Assembly: GCA_963930775.1 (NCBI GenBank)
Contig: OZ005704.1
Coordinates: forward strand, 2,852,001 to 2,916,000
Length of the DNA: 64,000 bases
Source: Cliona cf. orientalis
Taxonomy: Eukaryota; Porifera; Demospongiae; Clionaida; Clionaidae
Direction: 5' to 3'
Shown: positions 33,731-44,400 of the stretch, in pieces
Layout of the letters: the number at the start of each line of letters is the position of its first letter
How positions within the stretch are numbered: the stretch's first letter is position 1
Program-made: the position numbers and the translations under genes
Notes under the pieces: model-generated
Seen by the model: only the letters and a program-made list of their open reading frames with translations
What the model was told of the DNA's origin: nothing
Databases searched by the model: none

Positions 33731-36700
33731 TTAAACAATAGTTAATGGGATAGAGCAGTAAACTGTGTCATGATCACTGTAGTATGTGTCTTGCACTCCT
33801 ACTATCATGTTGCTAGGTAAGCTATTACAATATACATGATCAATTAGTGTGCCTCTAGCAGTTGTTGGTGAATTCACTACTTGTGTGTATCCATGGCTAG
33901 ACATAAATGTCACAACTCGAGAGCTACTCTGGTGCAAAATGTCTTCATTAAAATCACCTAAGACAACAGATGGTAAGCTTGACCTAGAGACATGGTTCAA
34001 CACTCTGGACATCAGGCTTGTCAATGTTTGCAATGGTACGCTAGGTGATCTGTACAATAGTGCAACGTGAATTTGGGTTGTATCTGGTAATAGTAAGATA
34101 GTACTAACTGCTTCAATACCATTCGATGCGTATCTATGTGTGCTAGTTGGTTGCATGTGTTCAGGAATGCTAATCATAACTCCACCTTTGTTATCACCTG
34201 ATGCTCTATCACATCTGATAGCTATTTGGTGATCTTGTAATACAGGGGAGGGGTCTGATTGGGTTAGCCATGTTTCACAAAAGCATTGTACATTAACACA
34301 TTTGAGGCAATCGTCACTTGCTATGTCAGGTAGTTTAGGAACAATTGATCTTATATTCAACAATGCAATTGTAATGTGGTTGTCATGACATTGTAGTTTA
34401 GGCATAGTCTGCAACAACTTGGTGTTCAATCTGATCATTTCGTTATGCACATCGTCACTTTTTTTAATGGCAGAGGCACTGAAATTCAAAATATGTAGTC
34501 CTTGCAGTGTTTTAACTCGACTGAATGCTACATAGGCTTGCCCAGCATTGAATCTACCACCTTTCATGTCTACCACAATTTCATCAAGTGTGAGGCCTTG
34601 CACTTTATGTATTGTGGTTGCCCAAGCTAGTGTCAGTGGAAATTGTAGTCGTGTAATTTCAGAGCCACGTTTGCGTTTTGCACGAAATATGATTTCATGT
34701 TTACCCAAAGGTACTGCTTGAGGAAACTCAGCTCGGTATTGACTTGTTTGGATTGCTTTAATTCCAACCTGTTGATTATCAAACTTTACAAGTACACTGG
34801 TAACAATGTTGTTATTGCTAGTGATAATATGGACAACTTCTCCTCTTGCTCCATTAACAAGGCCATCTGACACATCAATGTTAGCTACAAGCATAACACG
34901 TGCACCAATAGCTAGCTTAAGGGTACTATGAAGGCCACCAGTTTCATTTCTATTCTCAGATAGACTTTGCAGATCAATGTGCGTGGTTTGCCCAGCTATA
35001 GCATCACTAGCTTTAATGGTATATTGTTCACATTGTGGGGCCAAGCTGTTCAACATCAGTCTGTTTCGATCATTAGCATAGTCATTCAATCTGTACACAT
35101 GCAAAACATGCGTGGGATAATTTGGACTATCAGCTGTTATTACTCTAGATTTGAGAATATCAAGGTCTTCTGGTGTGCAATCGTTAGTTCTCACTCTACA
35201 CAACAGTTCTGCAAAAGCACTATCACCTCTTTGCCGCATGATTTCATCTAGTTCAAGCATTTGGAATTCATCTACCCATAGGGAGCCTGAGCGATACAAT
35301 TGGGCATAACAGTCACCTACTGTGCTAAACAATGGTGTTTGAGCAACTGGTGGCAACTGATATAAATCTCCTACTGCTAGTATACTTACACCACCAAATG
35401 TTACATCATCAGATACACCTTTGATTTGTTGTAGCCGTTTGTGGATTTCAAGCAACATATTAGACCCAACCATGCTCACTTCATCAATTATAACTAGTGT
35501 TAGTTTTGATAGTTTGCTTCTCAGGGTGTTGAGTCTGTCATGGCTAAGGGGTTGAAAGCCAGTGTACTTGCCACCTCCTAACAGAAATGCAGAATGCAAG
35601 GTCATACCATTGATATTGAATGCTGCTACACCAGTGGGGGCAGTTAGTAACACAATTACATCATCTGGCTCTATAGCACCTGATAGCCTTAGGAACTTGA
35701 GTGTGTCTGAATAGATCAACTTTATGACATGGGATTTGCCAACACCACCTGGACCACTGAGGAATACATGATAAGGTTCAACTGGTTTGCCTTCTTTCAA
35801 AGCTATGACTGCCTTTTTACACCAATTGCGGTGAAACATAACTATTTGTTGCTGCTTAGTATTTAGCTCTCTGAGGAGTTGCCTATATTGGTCAGGGGGG
35901 ATCTCTTGCCTGTTGGTAGCACTTTCAAACCGCACATGTAAACTGGCTGTTGTGGTTGATGTCATAAGGTTAGCATTGTCTCTTAAGTCTTCCTGTGATA
36001 CCTCAGTTAGTGGTTCATTACCTTCTGCTAAGAACCTTGATCTGTTTTCTTCTGTACATGGTGCTATTTGACTCCACAAATGCTCAGGTGGATTATTTTC
36101 ATCAATGTCTACATCGTCAACATCTGCTTGGCTATACTTGCTTTCATTTGCTAGCACAGTAGAATGCACATGTCTATAATGCTCTTCATAGGTTGAATAG
36201 TCACCCAGTAAATCGGTTTGCTCATTGTACCATGGATAGTACAGCATTAGCTTGGCTCTATACCAGTTACTAGGCTCAGCATCTTTGTTGTAACGCCTAA
36301 ACCTTATCACAGCTTCTCGTTTGCGCTTGTTCATTTTACCAAAACCATCAGTGAGTTTAATCTGGGTGGAGGTGGTTTCACTATCAGAGGCTGGTAATAC
36401 ATCACATTCACTATCATCACTATGTTTGTAATTTGTCACATAAGTAGCAGCAAACTCAGCCAGGCACATGGACTGAAGCTGTCTTGGTCTATGCTGATAT
36501 CTGTCAATTAGGCTCTTTTGAAATATATTTGTGTCATCGTCAGGAAGCTGGTCAAGTGTCTTTTTGTCTTTCAAAACAGCTATTCTCTCATTCTTAGGGT
36601 TAGTGTCAACAAAGACTACAGATCTGCTGAGCTGTTTCATTGGTAGGGACAATAGCCTATACACTGCTTCTTGTGCACTCACTTCTCTGTGTGTTAGAAA

Positions 36701-39700
36701 GGCTGAACCCACTTTTCTGATTTGGCTGTTTAGTTCCTCAGTTCTAGCTTCTGATGCTACACGCTTTAGCAACACACCCATGGCCCTGTCTGTTTTCATG
36801 ATATAGGAGGCAACATACATGATGTAGGCATATGCATTCAATACATACTGTAAATCCATGTTGGCTTGCCAAGCTAGCATTACTGGACCATTGTAGTTGT
36901 TTACCATGCATTCACTGGGTTCACGCTTGAGTAGTACAACATTTCCTTTATTGGACACCTCTAAAGCTTCTGTGTACTCATCAAGTGTAACACTGGCCAG
37001 CACTAAGATCTCATCAAGGCTCTTATCAGTGTGACCATCTGCTATAACCTTGTGTACTTTAGCCAATACAGTCTGGGCTTGTTTAACCACATCAGGGTCT
37101 AACTGGGGCTCTGCTATCAGTGTGTTAGGGGATGGAGGCTTGGGGAAGCTGAATCTGCATGAATTGTGTCTTTTGCAATAGGAGGAATGCTTGTGCTGTT
37201 GCAAGAGTTGGACTAGCTCTTTCAGTTTGCCTTCTTCACTAGGAATGGCACATGATATGTACCTGTCAACAAAGGCACACACTTTATCATTGTCATCAAC
37301 ATCATACTTTGGAGCATCTTTGACCCATATTACACAATGGGCATGAGGGGAGCCACGGTTTTGAAATTCAATTCTTAACCCATAGTCAACAATTTCTCCC
37401 AGTGGGTGTGCATTCGATTTCAGAAAGTCATGGAAAAAAGTGTTTAGTCTGTATTGGAAATGCCTGGCTGCAGTGACTGGATTACGCTTTAGCCAATTGG
37501 ACCTATCTTCAAAAGATAGTGCAGCTACCTCCTCATCTGTGTAGTGGACACCATATTGCTTAGCTATTGTTTGGATCATATCTGGCCATTTCAGATCAGC
37601 GGCTGACAAAGTGAAAAACCATGTGGGTGTACCTAGCTGACGGATCATAGCTAGCAAATCGTAAAATGTTCTCTGATAGTATGGTGGGGAGCCACGAATA
37701 TTTTTCATGAAACGGTAAGCTTTGTCTTTACGCACACATTGGCTCAATACTGTTTGGTCTTTAGCCTGGGAAGCAGTAAGGTGCCTAGTTGGTTTCTGTC
37801 GCCAGATAAAATTGTTGCCATCATCTAACACTTGTTTAGCTTCAACAATGTACTGAGCAACAAACAGGTAGTCTAGGTCTCGAGCAAATCTGCCATCAAC
37901 ATCTAGTAGCCTTTGGTTGAAATACTTTCTGTAAGTTAGCTTTCTAGGTCTTTCACTGCTGAATGTTCCACTACCAAAGCAAAACTTGTCAGGGTTAAAC
38001 ATGGCTTCAAAGTTGGGATCAGTCATAATAAACAACGGTCTCTGTCCTTCAGCTGGTGCTACAGAAATGATAGCTTCAGGATGCTCAAGGGACATCATGC
38101 TAGCTGTTGGGCCACCAGTGATTTGGAGTGTATGCTCATCACCTTGCTCAATGGTTGCATCATCTAGGGGGGTTTCAGTTGTGCCAGCCTGGCTGTCTCT
38201 TGAGGGACCACCCACTATACAAGATGTTGCCACCAGGTTAGGTATAATACTGTCAATTGTAGGAACATCCATGGGTATTGGGTCAAGTCCAACATAATGG
38301 TATTGCATTATGAGGCCTACACACACTTCACCTTGACTGTCATACTTTATGTAGGTTCTAGGGAGAATAGGAATCATGGTAGGATTCTGACTACTCAACA
38401 CATTCACTGTTACATTGAACTTATCACAAATGCCTTGGATTGCTATGTGGTCACCCCAGGCACCATTTTTCAGCCTTTTCAAATATTTTGCCCAACGTAG
38501 TTCAGTTTGAAGGTCATGGTTAGCTATTGTGTCAATGTGTGCATCTTGGGCATCGGGAGGCTCTGTGTCTGCATTATAGGCATTACTGGAGGCTACAGGC
38601 TGGGATAAAAATCCTATATACAATTTACTGTTGTTTTCCAAGTGGTCTGCTGCCATTTGCCTCAGTGTACTCTTGTCTATACTGCTTGCTGCAATAGATT
38701 CCAGTTGGTATGCTATGGAGCTAAACAAACAATCACCATCGTATGGAACATTGTGAAGAGCAAAACCATTTTCTCTGGCTACTGTTTCCAGAATATTGAA
38801 GGCAGTAGTGAATGCAATGTCATCACTTGGTAGGCTGTGAGTACTGGGAAAACATTCCATGCTCTGATTTCTATGTTTGTGTATAGGCTGATTTGTGCTC
38901 AAATGATTATTATTAACATTAATTGGCTCCTGTGTAGGTTCATTGTTCATGTCATTAGCATCACTGCTCATATTATCATTAGTGTCACTATGTTCAACCA
39001 TGCCAGCAAATAGATCATCATCATTAGCCATAGCTTGCTCTAACCACTCATCATTAATATCAATGCTAGCATACAATGGGTTGTTTAGTTTTAGCCACCT
39101 CAGTGCAGTCAAGACTCTCTCAGGGGATATGTAGTCATACATGTAGTGCCCTCTGTATGCCAATTTACGCTTCAGCTTTAGTGGGATTAGTTCAGCTTGT
39201 GAAGGCAAACGGGGAAGTACTGTGCATATTGTGTCGACCTTTGATGGGACATTAACTGCCGGACCATGAATGCATCTCTGCTTACCAGAGGGCAAGGCAA
39301 CCATTTTCATGAATGGAACACGTAAGGATATCAACCGTAATTCAAGCATATTTAAGTTGGCAAGTTCACTAGGTACTGGACATAGTTGTAGCTCATTAGC
39401 TTTGGCTTGCAATGGCAAGTTACCCCTTTTCAATGCTGCATCACATGTTTTACAGACCCACTGTTTACCATCTGAGCTAATATAGGTATGTGTAGCACTA
39501 AAAATCTGCTCTAACAATTCACTACTAGCTTTAGTGTACTTGGTTTTAGTATAGGGAACAACTGTTTGTCTATACATCATACGGTGACAACATGTGCATA
39601 CAAATTCAGGACCTTCTTTAACTTTGGTCTGAAAATCAGCAATGCATTTATCCACAGGTACAAGTAATGATCGTTGTTCAACCATGCATACTCGGTTCAG

Positions 39701-40300
39701 CTCTCGTCTCTGTATAGTTTCTACCGGAGTTTCTAATGCTCTTTTCTTGGACATGCACGCTCTGATCTGCTCTTGTCTGCATAGTGTTTCTGCCGGAGTT
39801 TCTGATGCTCTTTTCTTGGACATGCACGCTCTAATCTGCTCTTGTCTGCATAGTGTTTCTGCCGGAGTTTCTGATGCTCTTTTCTTGGACATGCACGCTC
39901 TGATCCGCTCTTGTCTGCATAGAGTTTCTGCCGGAGTTTCTAATGCTCTTTTTTTGGCCATGCTAGCTTGGTTTTGCTCCTGTCTACGCAACGTTTCAGC
40001 TGATGTTTCTGATGATCTCTTATTGGCAGTGTAGGCTCGTTTGTGTTCTAGCCTATGCAAAGTTTCATTATCGGTTTCCATAGCTCTCCTATTGCTCTGA
40101 TATGCTTTATCTGCTTGTTTTCTGTGTAAACACTGCTCTGTGGTTTCTAGGGCTCTGTTTTGCTGCATTGCTACTCTCTTGCTTCTCCTGGCATAAACTG
40201 GGGGGTTTCTCCTAAATGAATGACCGCACACACACATTGACTTCTTAATTGCTACACTGGAACCACACTCAGGACACTGTTTTACTGGAGTTCGAGGCAT
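33731..40300 (-). CDS. Helentron-type Rep/helicase/endonuclease polyprotein, 2189 aa, intact
   Basis: One uninterrupted reading frame. Domains in order: zinc motif CPECG..CVCGHSF (residues 9-26); an array of 23-aa basic repeats (RQEQIRACMSKKRASETPAE, residues about 50-200); a Cys-rich DUF6570-like region (CTCCHRMM, about 235-430); an OTU-type cysteine protease (NVPYDGDCLFSSIAYQLE, about 505-690); the Helitron Rep with HUH motif EFQNRGSPHAHCVIW near 975 and Tyr residues in YIMYVASYIMK near 1155; a Pif1-like SF1 helicase with Walker A SGPGGVGKS near 1513, APTGVAA and Walker B IIDEVSMVG near 1600; and a C-terminal endonuclease/exonuclease/phosphatase domain with LGDFNED, TLIDHVY and YSDHDTV from about 1975. 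Rep plus OTU plus endonuclease is the Helentron (Helitron2) layout. With all catalytic motifs present and no breaks, it looks potentially autonomous. Confidence 0.95.
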   Translation of the reverse strand: MPRTPVKQCPECGSSVAIKKSMCVCGHSFRRNPPVYARRSKRVAMQQNRALETTEQCLHRKQADKAYQSNRRAMETDNETLHRLEHKRAYTANKRSSETSAETLRRQEQNQASMAKKRALETPAETLCRQERIRACMSKKRASETPAETLCRQEQIRACMSKKRASETPAETLCRQEQIRACMSKKRALETPVETIQRRELNRVCMVEQRSLLVPVDKCIADFQTKVKEGPEFVCTCCHRMMYRQTVVPYTKTKYTKASSELLEQIFSATHTYISSDGKQWVCKTCDAALKRGNLPLQAKANELQLCPVPSELANLNMLELRLISLRVPFMKMVALPSGKQRCIHGPAVNVPSKVDTICTVLPRLPSQAELIPLKLKRKLAYRGHYMYDYISPERVLTALRWLKLNNPLYASIDINDEWLEQAMANDDDLFAGMVEHSDTNDNMSSDANDMNNEPTQEPINVNNNHLSTNQPIHKHRNQSMECFPSTHSLPSDDIAFTTAFNILETVARENGFALHNVPYDGDCLFSSIAYQLESIAASSIDKSTLRQMAADHLENNSKLYIGFLSQPVASSNAYNADTEPPDAQDAHIDTIANHDLQTELRWAKYLKRLKNGAWGDHIAIQGICDKFNVTVNVLSSQNPTMIPILPRTYIKYDSQGEVCVGLIMQYHYVGLDPIPMDVPTIDSIIPNLVATSCIVGGPSRDSQAGTTETPLDDATIEQGDEHTLQITGGPTASMMSLEHPEAIISVAPAEGQRPLFIMTDPNFEAMFNPDKFCFGSGTFSSERPRKLTYRKYFNQRLLDVDGRFARDLDYLFVAQYIVEAKQVLDDGNNFIWRQKPTRHLTASQAKDQTVLSQCVRKDKAYRFMKNIRGSPPYYQRTFYDLLAMIRQLGTPTWFFTLSAADLKWPDMIQTIAKQYGVHYTDEEVAALSFEDRSNWLKRNPVTAARHFQYRLNTFFHDFLKSNAHPLGEIVDYGLRIEFQNRGSPHAHCVIWVKDAPKYDVDDNDKVCAFVDRYISCAIPSEEGKLKELVQLLQQHKHSSYCKRHNSCRFSFPKPPSPNTLIAEPQLDPDVVKQAQTVLAKVHKVIADGHTDKSLDEILVLASVTLDEYTEALEVSNKGNVVLLKREPSECMVNNYNGPVMLAWQANMDLQYVLNAYAYIMYVASYIMKTDRAMGVLLKRVASEARTEELNSQIRKVGSAFLTHREVSAQEAVYRLLSLPMKQLSRSVVFVDTNPKNERIAVLKDKKTLDQLPDDDTNIFQKSLIDRYQHRPRQLQSMCLAEFAATYVTNYKHSDDSECDVLPASDSETTSTQIKLTDGFGKMNKRKREAVIRFRRYNKDAEPSNWYRAKLMLYYPWYNEQTDLLGDYSTYEEHYRHVHSTVLANESKYSQADVDDVDIDENNPPEHLWSQIAPCTEENRSRFLAEGNEPLTEVSQEDLRDNANLMTSTTTASLHVRFESATNRQEIPPDQYRQLLRELNTKQQQIVMFHRNWCKKAVIALKEGKPVEPYHVFLSGPGGVGKSHVIKLIYSDTLKFLRLSGAIEPDDVIVLLTAPTGVAAFNINGMTLHSAFLLGGGKYTGFQPLSHDRLNTLRSKLSKLTLVIIDEVSMVGSNMLLEIHKRLQQIKGVSDDVTFGGVSILAVGDLYQLPPVAQTPLFSTVGDCYAQLYRSGSLWVDEFQMLELDEIMRQRGDSAFAELLCRVRTNDCTPEDLDILKSRVITADSPNYPTHVLHVYRLNDYANDRNRLMLNSLAPQCEQYTIKASDAIAGQTTHIDLQSLSENRNETGGLHSTLKLAIGARVMLVANIDVSDGLVNGARGEVVHIITSNNNIVTSVLVKFDNQQVGIKAIQTSQYRAEFPQAVPLGKHEIIFRAKRKRGSEITRLQFPLTLAWATTIHKVQGLTLDEIVVDMKGGRFNAGQAYVAFSRVKTLQGLHILNFSASAIKKSDDVHNEMIRLNTKLLQTMPKLQCHDNHITIALLNIRSIVPKLPDIASDDCLKCVNVQCFCETWLTQSDPSPVLQDHQIAIRCDRASGDNKGGVMISIPEHMQPTSTHRYASNGIEAVSTILLLPDTTQIHVALLYRSPSVPLQTLTSLMSRVLNHVSRSSLPSVVLGDFNEDILHQSSSRVVTFMSSHGYTQVVNSPTTARGTLIDHVYCNSLPSNMIVGVQDTYYSDHDTVYCSIPLTIV
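39720..40005 (-). repeat. 69-bp coding tandem repeat in the Helentron ORF
   Basis: CCGGAGTTTCT recurs at 39724, 39793, 39862 and 39931, exactly 69 bp apart, and codes for a 23-aa basic unit. The inner copies are almost identical. More diverged copies continue to about 40150. Confidence 0.9.
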
Positions 40301-40570
40301 GATTTGTCAAGTAGGTTACATGTAAATAGCTTAGCTATAATGCAAAGTACAACCCAGAAGAAATAGTACAAGTTACGTATATTAATATTATATCATAAGC
40401 TAAACAAATCTTATAGCTCACAGAAAGTTGTTGAAGATATTAAAGCACCACAAACGCCACACTGCAGATGCATTAGCATAGTCTCGTGCCCATCCCCAGC
40501 TAGCCCCTAGCATGCACACGTGCACTAGCACTGCTAGTACAGTGCAGTGCAGTGCTTCTAGCTGTAGATG

Positions 40571-40667
40571 TCAGCTGATAGCCTCGTCCCCAGGCCCTCC
40601 CAGTTTTTAATGTTGCGTGTAACATTGAAAACGTGGGAGTGGCCTGGGGACGAGGCTAGTCAGCTGA
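40571..40667. repeat. 97-bp near-perfect palindrome (hairpin MITE)
   Basis: Left arm TCAGCTGA.AGCCTCGTCCCC and AGGCC.TCCCA pair with the right arm TGGGAG.GGCCT and GGGGACGAGGCT..TCAGCTGA. The loop also pairs (TTTTAATGTT with AACATTGAAAA). A fragment with the same GGCCTGGGGACGAGGCT end lies near 63560-63581. Confidence 0.85.
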
Positions 40668-40859
40668 CACACTTGGCACTAGGTATTTTTAGAAATCACA
40701 ATTTTAATTTTAGGTTTTCCCATATATAGACAATGTGCACATACTGAGCTACGTACTGCATGCATGCGGCTATCGCATCTCGTGATGGTCAGAAAAGTCG
40801 AGTTAGAAGCAGTTGATTATTTATCAGCAGTAGTTTTATAGCAGGTATCTTTGAAGGTA

Positions 40860-41151
40860 CACACTTTCTATGTTGAAAAGAGCCCACTGGTGTTCATCGT
40901 ATCCATCGAGAACTTGCAGAGGGTGGACGGGGCAGCGGTTGTAAGCAAATGACGCCAAAACTGGAGAACAAAGCCTTTTCAGCGAAATCCACACAATGTG
41001 TACAATTCAAACGCCATAAGGAACTTTACAACACTGTATTTGACACATACAAACCAGGTATGTAGCTGGTAGCGTGGTAACAGACACACACACTCACTCA
41101 CTCACACACAGAACGACTACCGTAACCCTCGCGCATGCGCCGAGGGTTAAC
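40860..41151 (-). repeat. Dispersed repeat, copy 2
   Basis: The reverse complement matches 21513-21670 over the hairpin end (TAACCCTCG.GCATGCG) and inner segments. It carries a short CACACTCACTCACTCACAC tract near 41089-41108. Confidence 0.7.
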
Positions 41152-41165
41152 AATACTTTGCGTAG

Positions 41166-41387
41166 TACCGTATAGCCGGAAGTATTGGCGGGAATTAAAG
41201 TTGGCGGTTGACCCCAAAATCGCTATTATAAGAATATTAGCGGATTTAAATTTGGCGGTTCGGTACGGGATCGCCATACGTATATATGCGAGCAGAAAAT
41301 TTTGGCGGATTTTAATTTGGCGGTTGTGACTTTGAACCGCCAAACCGCCAAATTTAATTCCCCGCCAAATTTTCCGGCTATACGGTA
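41166..41387. mobile_element. MITE with TACCGTATAGCCGGAA ends
   Basis: Left TACCGTATAGCCGGAA and right TTCCGGCTATACGGTA are inverted complements. The interior has repeated TTTGGCGG and its complement CCGCCAAA. It lies 53 bp upstream of the gene B start and could overlap its promoter. Confidence 0.85.
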
Positions 41388-41440
41388 TATTATTATTATT
41401 ATTCATATATCACACAGATAATTAACACCTGCAACTTGTA

Positions 41441-44400
41441 ATGGCGATTTATACTGTGCTCTTTCTAATCTGCTGTTCAAGCCTAGCAACCGGAGCAGTG
41501 GTGTATCATATCACATCCAACGCAGATGATCCATGTACTGTGCCATGCTCGAACCTGACTCTCTTCGCCGCTAATTTCAGCAGGTCTATGAGCTTCCAAA
41601 ACATAACAGTATTTTTGCTATCTGGAAAGCATTACTTGTCCACACAACTTCAAGCTTTTAACCAAAATCATTTCCAAATGGCTTCATTAAATACAACTGC
41701 ACAAGTTGTGTGTGAAGATACATCTTTAATTTCCTTCAACAATACTCGGGTTGTTCACATTATGAATGTAGAATTTATTGGATGTGGACATACTCAGTTG
41801 AAAGACGTGAACAAGTTCACGCTTGTTAACTCAAAATTCATCGGTACTCTTAGCAGTGGAACAGCCTTGGAGATAACTAAAACAAACATTCAAATCACCA
41901 GTAGTACTTTTTTATCACACGCAAATGGAATGTTTCGAAATCTTACTGATCAACTAAAGCTCATTAACAGAATCCTAGGCACTCAAGATAATGAGTTAAG
42001 CACAAATGGTACTTGGATTGGGGGTGCTCTAGTTGCAACTCATAGCAACATCAGCATTGAATCAAGTATATTTGAAAACAATAGTGCTGAGATTGGTGGA
42101 GCATTATTTGTGGAGAGTTGTTCACTTGATGTAATTAACACCACCTTTATTGGCAACAATGTTCACAATCAACGATCTCAACTAGTACTAGGTATTGCAG
42201 GAGCACTATACTTGGTAGATACGTATAGTACACTGACAAACAGTTATTTTAATAGCAACTTTGCATCCGTTGGAGGTGTAGCTTTCATTTTACGTGGAAC
42301 TTTAAACATGTATGGCTCTAGCTTCACCCTGAACACAGCCACTTATGGTGGAGCACTATTTTTGGCATTTCCTGATATCATCGCCCTGGAATGTCAGTTT
42401 GATAACAATAAGGCAGAGTATGGAGGAGTTCTACGATCTTTCACCAGCAATGTAGCAATAACAGACAGTCAATTTGTCAACAATAATGCTACATTTGGTG
42501 GAGTAATTCTTTCTTTCAACAGCAGCTTGACTATGAATAGAACTGAATTCAGCAATAATGCAGCGGATGTAGCTGGAGCAGTGTTAGTTGCTGCTGCTAC
42601 TACTATTACGAGCCAGGGCTCTCTTCTTGTCTCTGATAATTCTGCTGCAGAGTTTGGTGTGATGTATTTATCGGAGTGCAGTGGATACTTTCAAGGAAAT
42701 GCTACGTTTTCAAGCAATTTTGGTACATTGCTAGCGATCTATAGTAACATAACCTTTTCTGGAATAGTAGCATTTACTAATAACATACAATTACATACCA
42801 CCACTGCCCAGAGTGTGAATTTTCAGGATGGAGGTGCACTTTCTCTGTTTCAGAGCAACGTTATCTTTGGTGGTCAGAGCTTATTTGAAAGTAATCGTGC
42901 TGAGAATGGTGGAGCAGTCCATTCAATCGAGAGCAATCTTTTTGTGGGCGGTAGCATGACTTTAGCACAAAATCAAGCCTTGAGAAATGGAGGAGGCATC
43001 TACCTATCCCAGAGTGAACTCAGTTGTGGGCGTCAGAGCATCCTCAACATCACTAGCAATACTGCAATCAATAGAGGAGGAGGAATACACGCTATTGGCT
43101 CTATAGTAAGAAGCACCACTATAGATGAATCCAACCTGAGATTTATGAATAATTCAGCAGAAGCTGGAGGAGGATTGTATCTGGAAACTAATGCAAAACT
43201 CTACATACACAAGCTGACCGATGTAAGTGGTGGGGATCAAGCTGTACACTTTATCAACAACGTGGCAGAGTATGGAGGTGCAGTATATGTGGATGACCAC
43301 ACCAACACAGCCACATGTACAACCAAAAGTATGGAATGTTTCTTTCGTGTGGTGTACAATAGTTACATAATAGTAGCCCCCAACATAGCCACCATCTCAT
43401 TTGAAGAAAATTATGCCAGTTCAGCAGGTTCAAATCTATTCGGTGGCCTATTGGACAGGTGCATTGTAAGTCCTTTTGCTAGATTAAATATTTATGCAGT
43501 CAATGCTTACAGGCGTAGAGTAAGTGGGGTTACATACTTCAAAAATGTTTCAACGGAGATAAAATCAAGCTCAGTTTCATCATATCCAACTAGAGTATGC
43601 CAATGTACCGTCGATAATCAACCAAATTGCAGCTATTACCAGCTAGAACCAGTAACGATTAAGAAGGGACAAATATTTTCAGTATCACTAGTTGCAGTGG
43701 ATCAAATTGGTCAACCAGTTGATGCCATGATACAAAGCATTCTGAGATTTAATGGGAGTGGTCTAGCTGAAGGACAGCTGACACGGAGTATCGCTGCCGA
43801 GTGTACTGCACTCCCATTCAGTATAGTGTCTCCTCAAGATAATGAAGTCCTTAGCCTCTATGCTTCCAATGGCCCATGTAACAATGCTGACCTGTCAACT
43901 TTGAATGTAGACATTGGTTTTCTCATATGCATTTGTCCAATTGGCTTTCAGGCTTCCAAAATGAATGCAGAAATTAATTGCACATGTGAATGTCATGAAA
44001 GAATCAGCAGGTACATGATATGTGATCCCTTAACAGAATCATTGATGCGGCAGTCCCAATCCATTGTCTGGATTGCCTACATCAATGATACAAATACATC
44101 AACTGGATATTTAGTTTTTCCTAACTGTCCTTACGACTACTGCAATCAGCTTAGTGTGACAATTGATCTTACCCAGGTAAACGGAGAGGACAGGCAGTGT
44201 GCATTTAATCGTTCTGGATTGCTCTGTGGATCTTGCCAACCTGGCTTAAGTTTGTCCCTTGGTAGCTCGCGCTGCCTCCAATGTCCTACCTATTGGCCAG
44301 TAGCCTTTGTTTTTATTACAGCTGCTGCTCTCTTAGCTGGTATTGTTTTAGTGGTTGTACTTTTGGTTCTTAATATGACCGTTGCTATAGGTACCTTAAA

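Larger units (their letters stand above)
40301..41440. other. Spacer with palindromes upstream of gene B
   Basis: No gene. It holds the presumed 5' flank of the Helentron (40301 to about 40470; the terminus could not be fixed), the palindrome at 40571-40667, a dispersed repeat at 40860-41151 and a MITE at 41166-41387, 53 bp before the next start codon. Confidence 0.6.
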
